Made by a program: the position numbers and the translations under genes
Shown here: one piece after another, positions 52,878-63,098 of the stretch
Layout of the letters: each line of letters opens with the position of its first letter
How positions within the stretch are numbered: the first letter of the stretch is position 1
The notes under the pieces: model-generated
Database searches by the model: none
Told to the model about the DNA's origin: nothing
Seen by the model: the letters and a program-made list of their open reading frames with translations, nothing else
Origin: Microvirga subterranea
Lineage (GTDB): Bacteria; Pseudomonadota; Alphaproteobacteria; Rhizobiales; Beijerinckiaceae
Direction: 5' to 3'
Assembly (NCBI RefSeq): GCF_003350535.1
Contig: NZ_QQBB01000004.1
Coordinates: 455,754 to 519,753 of the forward strand
DNA length: 64,000 bases

Positions 52878-53711
52878 TCAGCGTCCGGGCTTCAGCGCCT
52901 GCATCCCGTCCGCGACCGCATTCCTGGCATCGTTCAGGTCCGGAGCGTCGAGATGCCGGTAGCGCGCCTGAACGAGACCGAACACGCCGAAGGCGAAGAG
53001 ACCGGCCGCAACGATGCCGAGAAGAAGCCACCCGAAAGGCTGGGCCTGGACGCTCTGGAGGGCGCCCCCGAGGCCACGCACCTCGGAAGAATTGCTGTGC
53101 AGGGCAGCCAGGATCAGGAAGATGCCGACGAGGCAGAAGACGACTCCGCGCGCCGCGTAGCCGAGCCTTCCGAGGGGTCGAACCCACCCGTCGGTCCCTG
53201 ATGGAAGGGCAAGGTGATCCATCACATCCCCCTTCCAGCCTTTCCAGGCAAAGCCTATGCCCGTTGCGGCAATGCCGGCGCCGATCAGCCCGACGAGCCA
53301 TTGACCGAAGGGTTGCGACAGAAGCCACGCGGTCCAGCTTTGGGCCGCCTGGTCCTCACCGCCGCCTCCGCCCGAGCCGAGGGCGAGATTGACTGCGAAG
53401 AGCGCAAGACTGGCATAGATGCCGCCGCTGACGAGATGCGCAGCCCTCACGCCGAGCGCCTTCCATTCCGTCCCGCGATGATCCGCATCGGTCAGAGCTT
53501 CCACGATCCGCCAGGCTGCGAAGCCGAAAAGCCCCAAGGCGATGGCCGAGAGCCAGACCTTGCCGAATGGCTGCGACAGAAGACTCTGGAGAGCGCTTTT
53601 GCTGCCGCCGGTCTGCCCGCCGGAGCCGAAGGCCGCGAGGAGCGCGAGACCTCCCACGAGACAGTACACGATGCCCCGTGCTCCATATCCAAGGCGAGCC
53701 ATGATTTCCAT
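52878..53711 (-). CDS. DUF1206 family membrane protein
   Basis: The 277-residue protein contains three copies of a roughly 70-residue DUF1206 unit, each with two membrane helices, visible as the recurring patterns LGYGARGIVYCLVG, ALGVRAAHLVSGGIYASL and RLGYAARGVVFCLVG, each followed by QPFG. Six helices are predicted. The function is unknown. GGAG lies seven bases before the ATG. Confidence 0.9.
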   Translation of the reverse strand: MEIMARLGYGARGIVYCLVGGLALLAAFGSGGQTGGSKSALQSLLSQPFGKVWLSAIALGLFGFAAWRIVEALTDADHRGTEWKALGVRAAHLVSGGIYASLALFAVNLALGSGGGGGEDQAAQSWTAWLLSQPFGQWLVGLIGAGIAATGIGFAWKGWKGDVMDHLALPSGTDGWVRPLGRLGYAARGVVFCLVGIFLILAALHSNSSEVRGLGGALQSVQAQPFGWLLLGIVAAGLFAFGVFGLVQARYRHLDAPDLNDARNAVADGMQALKPGR

Positions 53712-53790
53712 CGTGCCGCTCCAATTGCTCCGCTGCGTGTCGAGAGAACCGGAGAGCGTTCGGGAATGTTCCCGTCGCGAAGAACGGAGG

Positions 53791-55446
53791 TCAGGCCTTG
53801 CCTGAAGCCCGTGCCAAATCTCGCGCCTGATAGACGATCCACGCCTCGATGGGCGCGGCCCTTCCCCTCACGGCCACGACCTGCCTTTCATGTGCAGCCA
53901 ATTCGAGGCCGGCCCGGCGTGCCAGTTCGACCGAGATGACGAGTTCGGCCCCTATCTCCTTCGCCAAACCCTCCAGACGGCTGGCCGCATTCAGGGTGTC
54001 GCCGACGGCCGTCAGGCCCACGGCCTGTCCATAGCCCATTTCTCCCACCACTGCGGGTCCTGCATGAAGGCTGACGACGACCCGCAGCGGCTGATCGAGC
54101 TCGCTGGCATAGACTCTGTTGAGATGTTCGACGCCTTCGACGATCCTCTGTGCTGCGTCGAACGCTTGGCGCGATGCATCCTCCGCATTTCCCGTGAGCC
54201 CGAACAATGCGAGCGCGCCGTCGCCGATGAACTTGTCGAGGAAACCGCCTGATCTCTCGACCGCCTGGCCGACGACTTCGAAATAGCGGTTCAGGATGAA
54301 CACGGTATCGAACGGAAGGCGGTGCTCCGACAGGCGCGTAAAGTCGCGCAGATCGCAGAACAGGACTGCGAGCTCCCGCTCGCGGCCTCCGGAGGCCGAG
54401 CCGCCGATGACAAGGCTCATGGACCTTGCCCGCCCGACTGACAGAACAGGAATCAGGGAGAGATCGTGCGTCGGCCTCAGCTGGCAGGCGAGCCTTATAT
54501 CCGGACCGGCATTGATCCGTTTGAGGGTCGCGACCTCCTGTGCAGTCGGAGCCGGTTGCGCCTCGCCTCCCTCGATGACCCGAACACGGCAGGTCGAGCA
54601 GCGCCCACGGCCCCCGCAGGCGGACTGATGCGGAAGACCGGCCATGCGGCTTCCCTCCAGCACGCTGAAGCCTTTCGGGATGGTCACCACCCGACCGCCC
54701 GGATAGGTGATGCGGACGCGCCTTGCCATGGTCCGATAGGAGCGTACTCCTCGTGCCGTGAAAGCACCTCCGATCAGAAGCGCGAAGGACCCGAACAGGA
54801 AGGCGCGGATCTCGCCAAGCGCGTCACTGCCTGAGGATGTTTCCGCCCTGAGCGGAAACGCTTCCGGATTCGATGCGATTTCCTTGCCGGCCTCTGCGAA
54901 TCCGAGGAGGGCCAGCACGGGTACGAGGACCGCTCCCGTGTAGAGCGCCAGAGACCATGCCGGGAACCACTGCTTCGTTCGCAGCCAGAAATGAAGGCCG
55001 AGGCAGGCGTGAAGCCAAGCGATGATGAGGGCGAAGGCCTGTCTGGCGCCGTTCTCGGGAGCCATGATCCAAAGCCCGCGAACCACGTCGGGATAGCCGA
55101 CTGCACGCCCCGTGAGCGAGAATTCGATCCGCGTCCCGACGACATGCGGGATGAGAAGGAACGGAAGAGAAAGGCCGAACGCCAGCTGCGCGGCCTCCCG
55201 CCAGGGCATCCTCAAGGTGCGACGCCTGAAAAGCGCTACGAGAGCCAACAGGAAATGCACGATCAGCGAGCCGTACAGCAGGACCGTTCCGAAAGGGTTG
55301 CGCCAGACGAGGTTGAACCACTGGCGCCCCTGCTCCATAGCGCTGACGGAAACCAGCCCGAGGGCGTGATTGCTGAAGTGCATCAGGAGAAAGGCTCCCA
55401 GCACCAAGCCCGAGGCCAGCCTGATCTCCCGCACGCGCACGTTCAC
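53791..55446 (-). CDS. membrane adenylate cyclase with [2Fe-2S] ferredoxin domain
   Basis: The 551-residue protein has an N-terminal membrane region of about six helices that resembles the cytochrome b subunit of succinate dehydrogenase (residues 1-245). A plant-type [2Fe-2S] domain follows (about 255-350) with ACGGRGRCSTC and the fourth Cys in RLACQL. The C-terminal class III cyclase domain (about 365-540) keeps both metal-binding Asp residues (LFCDLRDFT, FIGDGALALFG), the adenine-selecting Lys before the second, and the Arg in NAASRLEG. It should make cAMP under control of a redox or haem/quinone signal sensed at the membrane. The start is a GTG. It stands alone on the minus strand. Confidence 0.92.
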   Translation of the reverse strand: MNVRVREIRLASGLVLGAFLLMHFSNHALGLVSVSAMEQGRQWFNLVWRNPFGTVLLYGSLIVHFLLALVALFRRRTLRMPWREAAQLAFGLSLPFLLIPHVVGTRIEFSLTGRAVGYPDVVRGLWIMAPENGARQAFALIIAWLHACLGLHFWLRTKQWFPAWSLALYTGAVLVPVLALLGFAEAGKEIASNPEAFPLRAETSSGSDALGEIRAFLFGSFALLIGGAFTARGVRSYRTMARRVRITYPGGRVVTIPKGFSVLEGSRMAGLPHQSACGGRGRCSTCRVRVIEGGEAQPAPTAQEVATLKRINAGPDIRLACQLRPTHDLSLIPVLSVGRARSMSLVIGGSASGGRERELAVLFCDLRDFTRLSEHRLPFDTVFILNRYFEVVGQAVERSGGFLDKFIGDGALALFGLTGNAEDASRQAFDAAQRIVEGVEHLNRVYASELDQPLRVVVSLHAGPAVVGEMGYGQAVGLTAVGDTLNAASRLEGLAKEIGAELVISVELARRAGLELAAHERQVVAVRGRAAPIEAWIVYQARDLARASGKA

Positions 55447-55577
55447 CTCGTCCTGACGGGCCTCATGTGGTCATCCTGGTCCGCTCGACCGCGATCTGGC
55501 CCGTAGCTCTATCGGTTTACCGGGCCGCGCATCGAACGGCAAAGGAGGGGCTCTACAAGATTTCGTGTCCGCCCGGA

Positions 55578-56468
55578 CTAATGGGCCCAGCGCTGGGCCT
55601 TCGAAATTAGGAAATCCCGGAAAACCTGAACCCGGGCCACGGAGCGCAGCTCTTCCGGATAGACCATGTAGCTGTCCAGCGAGGGCGTCTCGACGTCCCG
55701 CAGCACCTGGGTCACGTTCGGATTGCCTTCCATGGAATAGGCTGGCGCCATTCCGATCCCGGCACCGGATTCGATCGCCATCCTGAGGGCGAGGCTATCA
55801 TTGACGACGAAGTGCCTAGGACGCGGATCCTTTGGGTCCCGCCCCATCGTGGCGAGTTGGTGAACGGCCAGGATGAAGGATGGCTGATTGCCTCCCAGGC
55901 AGACGATCCGGTGGTTGTCGAGATCCTCCAGGCTTGTGGGTTCGCCGAACCGCTCGACGTAGGAATGCGCCGCATAGGCGTTGTAATGCACCGTGAAGAG
56001 GCGCCGTTGGATCAGATCCGGCTGGGACGGGCGTCGCAGACGGATGGCGACGTCCGCCTCCCGCATGGCGAGATCCAACTCCTCGTTCGTGACGATGAGC
56101 TGGATTCGCACCTCGGGATAGAGGTTGAGAAATTCGGAAACGCGCCGTGCGAGCCACATCGCCCCGATGCCGACGGTCGCCGTTACCTTCAGGTTTCCGG
56201 TCGGCAGCTCGTTCGTCTCGACGAGTTGGCTGCGCGTCGTCTCGATCCGCCGGAGCATGTCCTGCGCCGTCCGGAAAAGGATGTCCCCATGCTCCGTGAG
56301 GATAAGGCCGCGGGCGTGCCGATGGAACAAAGGTACCTTGAGTTCGCGCTCGAGGGCGCTGATGTGACGGCTGACGGACGATTGGTTCAAGCCGAGATGC
56401 TCGCCCGCGCGCGTGAAACTTCCCGCCTCGGCCACCTCGTAGAATAATCTGATCTTGTCCCAATCCAA
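55578..56468 (-). CDS. LysR family regulator
   Basis: The 296-residue protein has an N-terminal winged helix (YEVAEAGSFTRAGEHLGLNQSS region, residues 10-32) and a LysR effector domain. Its helix-turn-helix resembles the GcvA/AmpR subgroup. No divergent partner is close: the next gene (tamA) begins 233 bases away on the opposite strand, and it is unlikely to regulate it. The target is unknown. Confidence 0.88.
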   Translation of the reverse strand: MDWDKIRLFYEVAEAGSFTRAGEHLGLNQSSVSRHISALERELKVPLFHRHARGLILTEHGDILFRTAQDMLRRIETTRSQLVETNELPTGNLKVTATVGIGAMWLARRVSEFLNLYPEVRIQLIVTNEELDLAMREADVAIRLRRPSQPDLIQRRLFTVHYNAYAAHSYVERFGEPTSLEDLDNHRIVCLGGNQPSFILAVHQLATMGRDPKDPRPRHFVVNDSLALRMAIESGAGIGMAPAYSMEGNPNVTQVLRDVETPSLDSYMVYPEELRSVARVQVFRDFLISKAQRWAH

Positions 56469-56701
56469 GGCTGGTCTCCCGCACAGGAATTTTGCTAACG
56501 CTTCCTAAGCCCCTTCGCAATGGCAGCCCGAGGCGAAGTCGAACGGCCCCCCATTCATCGCAACTCTATTAACCCTAAACGATGCAGCAACGACACGCTT
56601 GTTGAACAATCCTTCCCTTCCACCACAATAGACCCGCGTCGTTCGCCACAATCACAAAATTTCCGTATTGATGCCTCTGTTAGGGGCATCCGGAGCACCG
56701 A

Positions 56702-58684
56702 ATGCCGTTATCGCCCTGGCGCAAAGCCATCCTCCTCTCCTCCTGCCTTCTTTGCATCAGCGGCATTGCGGGTGGAGACGCGCGCGCCTTCGATTTCTTC
56801 GGCCTTTTCGGCACAAAGGATAATCCTCCTCCGATTTCGTCGAGTACTGTCCCATATTCCCTGACATTCGAAATCGCCGGGGACCGCAAGGCCGTTCAGC
56901 AGGCTCTGGAAACCGCTTCGACGCTTTACAGGCTGCGTGGCGATGCTCCTCTCGACGGCGATGCACTGGTGCGCCGGGCCCAAGCCGATTTCGGCCCGCT
57001 TCTCGACGCCCTCTGGGGTTTAGGATATTATAACGCAACACTGACCTTCAATATCGGCGGCACTATCCTGCGGATCGATAGCGATCCGAACGCTGCGATC
57101 CGTACCGCCGAGACCTACCGCAACAGAGCCGTCGTGCCGGTCCAGGCTCAGGTCGACACGGGTCCGCTCTTTGAGTTGCGCAACATCGCGGTCAGCGATG
57201 CCAGGACCCGCCGTCCCTTCCTGCCTCAGGAACTGCCGCGAAGGGTCGTGAAGCTGGAAGCGGGCGATCCGGCGCGGGCCGCCGACCTGCGCGCGGCTCA
57301 AGCCAGGATGGTGGACCACTTCCGCTCCCAGTCCCGGCCGCTCGCAAAAGCGGTCTCCATCGACCCCGTGGTGTTCCACCCCGCGCGGCTGATGGACGTG
57401 TCCTACGTCCTCGATCCAGGGCCCGTCGCTCCCATCGGCGACATCACCGTGTCGGGAACCCAGAACGTCGATCCTGCTGTGGTCAGGTCCTTCATCTACC
57501 TCGAACCCGGGGACCCTTACTCGCCGGAAGCCCTGGCGGACACCCGCAAGTCCGTGGCGACGATCCAGGCGCTCAGTTCCGTCCGCATCCGGGAGGCCGC
57601 GGCCCTCGACGCCTACGGGCGCCTGCCGATCTTCGTCGAGGTGACCGAGAGGCTGCCACGGGTCGTCGGCTTCTCCGCCCGTTATTCGACTATCGATGGT
57701 CCCGCCATTCGGGGCTATTGGGAGCACCGCAACCTTTTCGGCGGCGCGGAGCGACTGCGCCTGGAGGCCGATCTCTTCCTCGCGCCTCGCAACGACGGCA
57801 CGCACATCAAGAGCGTCGACGATCTCGAATGGTCCGACCTCGGCGGACGCTTCCGGGCGAGCTTCCTCAAGCCCGCACTGGGAGGAACCCGCAACGACCT
57901 GCTGATCGACGGCCTTGTCGAGCGCGACAGGACCGGTGGTGACCGATACGGCGGCTATACGAGCCGCTTCGTCGACGGTACGACCTTCATTCGCCACAGG
58001 TTCAGCAGCACGTTCTCCGCGCAGGCCGGCGTTCAGGTGCAGCGCGGCCAGACGAGCGACGTCCTCGGCCAAGTCGATTACCTCGTCGTCGGAACGCCCG
58101 TTTCTCTGACCTACGACTCCACCGACAGACCGCTCGATCCGACACGGGGCGTGCGCCTCAACGCCTCGGTCGCTCCCTATCCGGAGTTCCTCGGCTCGAC
58201 CGTCGGAATGGTCGTGAGCAAGGCGACGGCATCGACGTACTACGCGCTCGACGAGGACGCCCGCTACATCCTGGCCGGCCGGATCGGCCTCGGCTCGATC
58301 GCCGGCGCCGACCTCGAGGATATTCCTGCGAACTTCCGGTTCTTCGCGGGCGGCGGAGGCTCTGTGCGTGGCTACCGGTATCGGAGCCTCGGTCCCACGG
58401 GTCCCTTCGGCTGGGTCGTCGGGGGACGCTCGCTCCTCGAGGCCTCGGTGGAGGCTCGTATCAAGATTACCGATACGATCGGCATCGTACCGTTCTTCGA
58501 TGCCGGCGGAGCCTTCGAGTCGAGCTATCCCGACTTCAAGGAGAAGGTGTACATGTCCGCGGGCCTTGGCCTGCGCTACTATACGGCCATCGGCCCCATC
58601 CGTCTCGATATCGCCGCACCGCTCAATGGGAGGCCGGGCGACAAGCCGGTTGCCCTCTACGTCAGCATAGGACAGGCCTTCTGA
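56702..58684 (+). CDS. tamA: autotransporter assembly outer-membrane protein TamA
   Basis: The 660-residue protein has a signal peptide (about 1-28), POTRA domains (about 60-340, including the pattern GDITVSGTQNVDPAVVRS) and a C-terminal 16-strand Omp85 barrel with the loop-6 motif VRGYRYRSLGP and a C-terminal Phe. It inserts proteins or moves lipids together with TamB. GGAG lies six bases before the ATG. Its stop overlaps the tamB start as TGATG. Confidence 0.94.
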   Translation: MPLSPWRKAILLSSCLLCISGIAGGDARAFDFFGLFGTKDNPPPISSSTVPYSLTFEIAGDRKAVQQALETASTLYRLRGDAPLDGDALVRRAQADFGPLLDALWGLGYYNATLTFNIGGTILRIDSDPNAAIRTAETYRNRAVVPVQAQVDTGPLFELRNIAVSDARTRRPFLPQELPRRVVKLEAGDPARAADLRAAQARMVDHFRSQSRPLAKAVSIDPVVFHPARLMDVSYVLDPGPVAPIGDITVSGTQNVDPAVVRSFIYLEPGDPYSPEALADTRKSVATIQALSSVRIREAAALDAYGRLPIFVEVTERLPRVVGFSARYSTIDGPAIRGYWEHRNLFGGAERLRLEADLFLAPRNDGTHIKSVDDLEWSDLGGRFRASFLKPALGGTRNDLLIDGLVERDRTGGDRYGGYTSRFVDGTTFIRHRFSSTFSAQAGVQVQRGQTSDVLGQVDYLVVGTPVSLTYDSTDRPLDPTRGVRLNASVAPYPEFLGSTVGMVVSKATASTYYALDEDARYILAGRIGLGSIAGADLEDIPANFRFFAGGGGSVRGYRYRSLGPTGPFGWVVGGRSLLEASVEARIKITDTIGIVPFFDAGGAFESSYPDFKEKVYMSAGLGLRYYTAIGPIRLDIAAPLNGRPGDKPVALYVSIGQAF

Positions 58685-61600
58685 TGACCCTCCTGCGACG
58701 CTCCCTGATCCCGGCCGTCCTTCTTCTCCTCCTCGCGGGAGTGATCCTGTTCACCCTGACGCTGGGAACGCGAAGCGACGAAGCCGACAGAGGATTTCTC
58801 GCGGGCCTGATCTCGCGGGCCCTGTCGACTCCGACGACCCGCGTCTCGATCGGGGCCGTCGAAGGCGCCCTCTCGTCCGATGCAACCATTCGGGACATCA
58901 CGATCTCCGATCGGAACGGGGTGTGGTTCAGGCTCGACCGCGCCCGCTTCGTGTGGCGCCGCCTGGCCCTTCTTTCCCGCCGGCTCGAGGTCGACAAGCT
59001 CGAAATCGGAAAGCTTGAAATCCTGCGCAGGCCAATTCCGGCCGACGAGACCGTTCCGAATGCCGACGCCCCTCTCCTTCCGGAACTCCCGGTCAAGGTG
59101 CAGATCGCCGATTTCTCCCTTCAGGAACTCGCCCTCGGCCAGCCCCTTCTGGGCGTAGAGGCAAGGCTTGCCGCCTCCGGAGCGGCCTCCCTCGGCAATC
59201 CGGCCGAAGGGCTCAATCTGAAGCTGGATGCACGTCGCCTCGATGCTCCCGGAACCTTCGCGGCCCGGCTGGCCTATGCGTCGGAACGGCTCGACCTGAA
59301 CTTCGCTCTGGACGAACCCGAAGGCGGCATTCTGGCACGGGCCGCGAACATTCCCGGCCTGCCGCCCGTGAAACTGGATCTCAAAGGCAGCGGCCCCCTC
59401 GATGCCTTTGCGGCTCAGCTCGCCTTCACGGCGGGAGACACGATCGGCGCAACCGGCGGCGCCAACCTGCGCCGCGATGGGAATGTCAGGCGTCTCGTCC
59501 TCGACCTGAATGCGCGTATCGAGGGTCTCCTCCCGTCGGTCGTTGCCCCGGTCTTCGCAGGCAACACCCAGCTTACTGCCGACACGACCTTCGCCGATGG
59601 CGGAGCGGTGAACATCTCGCAGCTCTCCATTGCGTCCCGTACCGCGCGGCTCGATGCATCTGGCTCGCTTTCGGCTGATCGCAACATCGATCTCCGCCTT
59701 TCGGCGCGCGCGGTTCCGACGGAACCGGGCAAGACGATTGCCGGAGCTGCCGAAATCCGCACCCTCGCATTCGACGGTACCGTGGCAGGGCCCCTTACTG
59801 GTCCGCGCATTGCAGGCGATCTCCAGGCCCAGGACGTACGTCTTCCGGCAGGCAGGCTGGGCTCCCTCACGGCGTCCTTCTCGGCCAATCCCAACGGTCT
59901 TCTGAGCGAGCCGGCAACGCGGATCGCCCTCGTGGCTGATGCCAAGGCGAGCAATGTCGCCCTGACGGACCCCGCCCTCGCCCGTGCCGTCGGCAATGAA
60001 CTGACCCTGACGTTGCGCGGGTCCGCCGCTCCCGACGGCATTGTGGACATCGAGACCGCCCGTCTCGCCACTCCCTCGATGAACGCCTCCTATACCGGGC
60101 AACTCGGCGGGGAGAACTCCACCGGCAGGCTGGTCGTCCGCGCGCCGGAGCTGTCCCGTTTCGGAGATGTCGCATCACTCAGCCTGCGGGGCGCTCTCGA
60201 CCTGAGAGCCCAGGTCCGCGGACTGCTCTCGAAGGGCCCGGTCTCTGCAACGATCGACGGAACCGCGTCGCGTTTCGCCACTGGAATCGAGATCGTCGAT
60301 AGCCTCGCCGGAGGCCGCCTGACCCTTACCGGTGGCGCACGCATGCTGCCGAACGGCGGCGTGGGCTTCCAGGATCTGCGCATCGCCGGCGCGCACGTCA
60401 CCGCGCGCCTGGATGGCGATGCGACACCCAACACGCTATCGATGACCGCCAATGTCAACCTGCCGGACCTTCGGCGGGCGGATGCGCGCCTCACGGGCCA
60501 AGGCGAGATCGTCGCACAGCTTGCGGGAACCCTCGATCAACCCAATGCGACGCTCCGGGCGACCCTTCAGAATGCAACCGCCTTGGGACGCCCGATCTCG
60601 CGCCTGGAACTGACGGGAACGGCAACCGATCTGACAGGCCTTCTCGATGCGCGCCTGAAGCTCTCGGGTGACGTGGACAGGAAGCCGGCGGACGGCATGG
60701 TTCATCTGTCGAAGCGCCCTGAAGGTGGTTGGGCTCTAAGCGATCTGAACCTGACCGTCGGATCCGCCATGATCAACGGCAGCGCCACTCTCGACGCGGC
60801 CAATCTCGCGGCCGGCCGCATCAGGGTCAACGCGCCGAACCTCGACGACCTGTCTCCCCTGGTCCTGACTCGGCTCTCGGGCGATTTGAACGCCGACTTG
60901 GCGCTCGAGGCGAGCGATGGCCGGCAGAACGTGCGCCTGGAGGCTCAAGGTGGACGGCTCCGGTTTTCGGAGATCGCCATTGAACGGCTCAGTGCGCAGG
61001 CATCGGCAATGGATGTCTATGCCAGGCCCGTCATCAACGCAGCGATCTCGATCGACCGTGCGACAGCCGGTGGCGAGACGTTCTCGCAGATCCGCCTCGA
61101 CGCCAACGGAACGGCGAATGCCAGCGACATTACATTGTCGGCCCGCGCTCGCGGCTTCGACCTGGATGCCAGAGGCCGCCTCGTTCCTGAAACACCGATC
61201 CGCTTCGACCTGACGACATTCACGGCCCGCCGCGATCGACGCCAGATCGCACTCGCTCAACCCGCAACGCTGACGTTCTCGAATGGCGAGATCGGCCTGC
61301 GCCAGCTCGTGATCGCCGTCGAGAGAGGGACGATCAGCATCGACGGCCGTGCAGGGTCCGCACTCGACCTGCGGGTCTCGGCTCAGGCCGTGCCACTCTC
61401 CGCGATCGAGATTTTCGCCCCTGGTATGAGGCTCGGCGGAACGCTGGATGCGACCGCCCAGATCGGCGGAACCGCGAGTGCTCCAACCGGAGATTGGCGC
61501 CTGCGCATCGCGCGTCTCGTCGTGCCGCAGACCCGCGACATCGGAGCCCCGCCTCTCGACATTTCCGCACAGGGACGTCTTGGAAACGGCGCCAGCACGA

Positions 61601-62982
61601 TCGACGGGACCGTCAATGCCGGACGGGCAGGCACATTGCGCGTCAGCGGGCGCGTGCCTGTTGGAGCTTCAGGCAGTCTCGACCTCTCCGCCCAGGGGCG
61701 CCTCGACCTCGGCATTGCGAACAGCTTCCTGTCCGCCGCGGGACGACAGGTCACAGGCAGCGCATCCGTCGATCTCCGGATCGGCGGCACCGTTTCCGAT
61801 CCGGACGTGAGCGGTTCACTGACCGTGTCCGGAGGGAGCTTCCGCGACCTCCTCCAAGGCATTCGGTTCGAGAACATCCAAGGTCGGTTGGTGGCACGCG
61901 GCACCGACATCGCCATCGAGCGTCTCTCGGCGACTACGCGTAACGGCGGCAGCGTCAATGTGAGTGGAAGGGTCGTGCTCGATCCGGCGGCAGGCTTTCC
62001 GGGCGACGTCAGGATCACCAGTCAGCGGGCCGAGCTTGTCTCCAACGAAATCGTCACCACGAGCGCCAACCTTGATCTCGCTCTATCGGGCCCTCTCGCC
62101 CGCGATCCCCGGATCAGCGGCATCGTGAGGATCGTCTCCATGGACGTTACCGTGCCTGAACGGCTTCCGGCCACGATCCGTCCTATCGAAGGCACGAAGC
62201 ACGTCAGCCCGCCCCCCATCGTCAGGGCGCGGCTTGCCCAACTCGCCCGCATCCGGGCAAGCGCCGGTCGCGCGCCGCCGTTCGACGCGAAGCTCGATCT
62301 GACGATCGAGGCGCCGAACCGGATCTTCGTGCGCGGGCGCGGCATCGACGCGGAGCTCGGCGGCGACCTGCAGCTGACCGGAACGCTTTCCAACCCTGTT
62401 GCGATCGGCGCCTTCGACCTGCGTCGCGGACGATTGTCGGTGGCCGGCACCCGGCTCGACTTCACCCGCGGACGCCTCACCTTTGCGGGCGACCTCACGC
62501 CGGAACTCGATTTCCTCGCAGAGACTCGCGCAGGCGACGTCACCGCGCGGATTGGCGTGACCGGGTCTGCCCGCGAGCCTCAATTCGCGTTCACGTCCGA
62601 TCCGGACCTTCCGCAGGACGAGGTGCTTTCGCGGCTCCTGTTCGCCAAGGCGTCTGGCGGCCTTTCGCCGACGCAGGCGCTTCAACTCGCCCAGGTCGCA
62701 GCGCAGTTCTCCGGCAGCGGCGAAGACGGAGTGTTCGAAAGCCTGCGCCGCTCCCTCGGGGTCGAAGGCCTCGACATCTCCCTGGGGGCCGAAGGCGGCC
62801 CCACGGTCGGCATCTCGAGAGCCATCAGTGACCGGATCAGCGTCGGCGTGAAGGCCGGCGCCTCCACGGAGCAGAGCGGCGTCTCCGTCGACATCGATGT
62901 GACGCGGCGGATCCGGATTCAGGGCGAGGTCGGCGCGAGCGGCGATACGGCGGTCGGTGTCGGGGCCGAGTGGGAATATTAG
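58684..62982 (+). CDS. tamB: translocation and assembly module protein TamB
   Basis: The 1432-residue protein has one N-terminal membrane anchor (PAVLLLLLAGVILFTLTLG), a very long repetitive beta-rich region made of ASA/TamB-like strands, and a C-terminal DUF490 domain (last 350 residues, with the barrel-docking end). It spans the periplasm as a hydrophobic groove between the inner membrane and TamA and is now seen as a phospholipid carrier of the AsmA-like family. It is translationally coupled to tamA by the TGATG overlap. Confidence 0.95.
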   Translation: MTLLRRSLIPAVLLLLLAGVILFTLTLGTRSDEADRGFLAGLISRALSTPTTRVSIGAVEGALSSDATIRDITISDRNGVWFRLDRARFVWRRLALLSRRLEVDKLEIGKLEILRRPIPADETVPNADAPLLPELPVKVQIADFSLQELALGQPLLGVEARLAASGAASLGNPAEGLNLKLDARRLDAPGTFAARLAYASERLDLNFALDEPEGGILARAANIPGLPPVKLDLKGSGPLDAFAAQLAFTAGDTIGATGGANLRRDGNVRRLVLDLNARIEGLLPSVVAPVFAGNTQLTADTTFADGGAVNISQLSIASRTARLDASGSLSADRNIDLRLSARAVPTEPGKTIAGAAEIRTLAFDGTVAGPLTGPRIAGDLQAQDVRLPAGRLGSLTASFSANPNGLLSEPATRIALVADAKASNVALTDPALARAVGNELTLTLRGSAAPDGIVDIETARLATPSMNASYTGQLGGENSTGRLVVRAPELSRFGDVASLSLRGALDLRAQVRGLLSKGPVSATIDGTASRFATGIEIVDSLAGGRLTLTGGARMLPNGGVGFQDLRIAGAHVTARLDGDATPNTLSMTANVNLPDLRRADARLTGQGEIVAQLAGTLDQPNATLRATLQNATALGRPISRLELTGTATDLTGLLDARLKLSGDVDRKPADGMVHLSKRPEGGWALSDLNLTVGSAMINGSATLDAANLAAGRIRVNAPNLDDLSPLVLTRLSGDLNADLALEASDGRQNVRLEAQGGRLRFSEIAIERLSAQASAMDVYARPVINAAISIDRATAGGETFSQIRLDANGTANASDITLSARARGFDLDARGRLVPETPIRFDLTTFTARRDRRQIALAQPATLTFSNGEIGLRQLVIAVERGTISIDGRAGSALDLRVSAQAVPLSAIEIFAPGMRLGGTLDATAQIGGTASAPTGDWRLRIARLVVPQTRDIGAPPLDISAQGRLGNGASTIDGTVNAGRAGTLRVSGRVPVGASGSLDLSAQGRLDLGIANSFLSAAGRQVTGSASVDLRIGGTVSDPDVSGSLTVSGGSFRDLLQGIRFENIQGRLVARGTDIAIERLSATTRNGGSVNVSGRVVLDPAAGFPGDVRITSQRAELVSNEIVTTSANLDLALSGPLARDPRISGIVRIVSMDVTVPERLPATIRPIEGTKHVSPPPIVRARLAQLARIRASAGRAPPFDAKLDLTIEAPNRIFVRGRGIDAELGGDLQLTGTLSNPVAIGAFDLRRGRLSVAGTRLDFTRGRLTFAGDLTPELDFLAETRAGDVTARIGVTGSAREPQFAFTSDPDLPQDEVLSRLLFAKASGGLSPTQALQLAQVAAQFSGSGEDGVFESLRRSLGVEGLDISLGAEGGPTVGISRAISDRISVGVKAGASTEQSGVSVDIDVTRRIRIQGEVGASGDTAVGVGAEWEY

Positions 62983-63033
62983 GAGTCCTTCGACCCTGAA
63001 GCCGAGCCTGCTCGGTCCGAATGCAGTTTGATC

Positions 63034-63059
63034 GGAACCAATGCGTTGGGGAAGGCGTT
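63034..63059 (+). promoter_or_regulatory. EcfG-type promoter of the nepR-ecfG gene
   Basis: GGAAC at 63034-63038 and CGTT at 63056-63059 are separated by 17 bases, an exact match to the EcfG consensus. The predicted transcript start is near 63066, so the gene is autoregulated and translation must begin downstream of that point. This rules out the ATG at 63021 as the start from this promoter. Confidence 0.72.
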
Positions 63060-63098
63060 GAGAATTGTTGCCTTCAACCTCCCCAACCTGCGGATGCC

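Noticed and set aside
53734..53764. EcfG promoter before the DUF1206 gene (GGAAC-N17-GGTT)
   Set aside because: The -10 has a mismatch in the key first base of CGTT; not convincing without expression data.
58657..60102. 481-codon frame antisense to tamB
   Set aside because: Gly/Arg-rich product without domains, opposite to a clear TamB.
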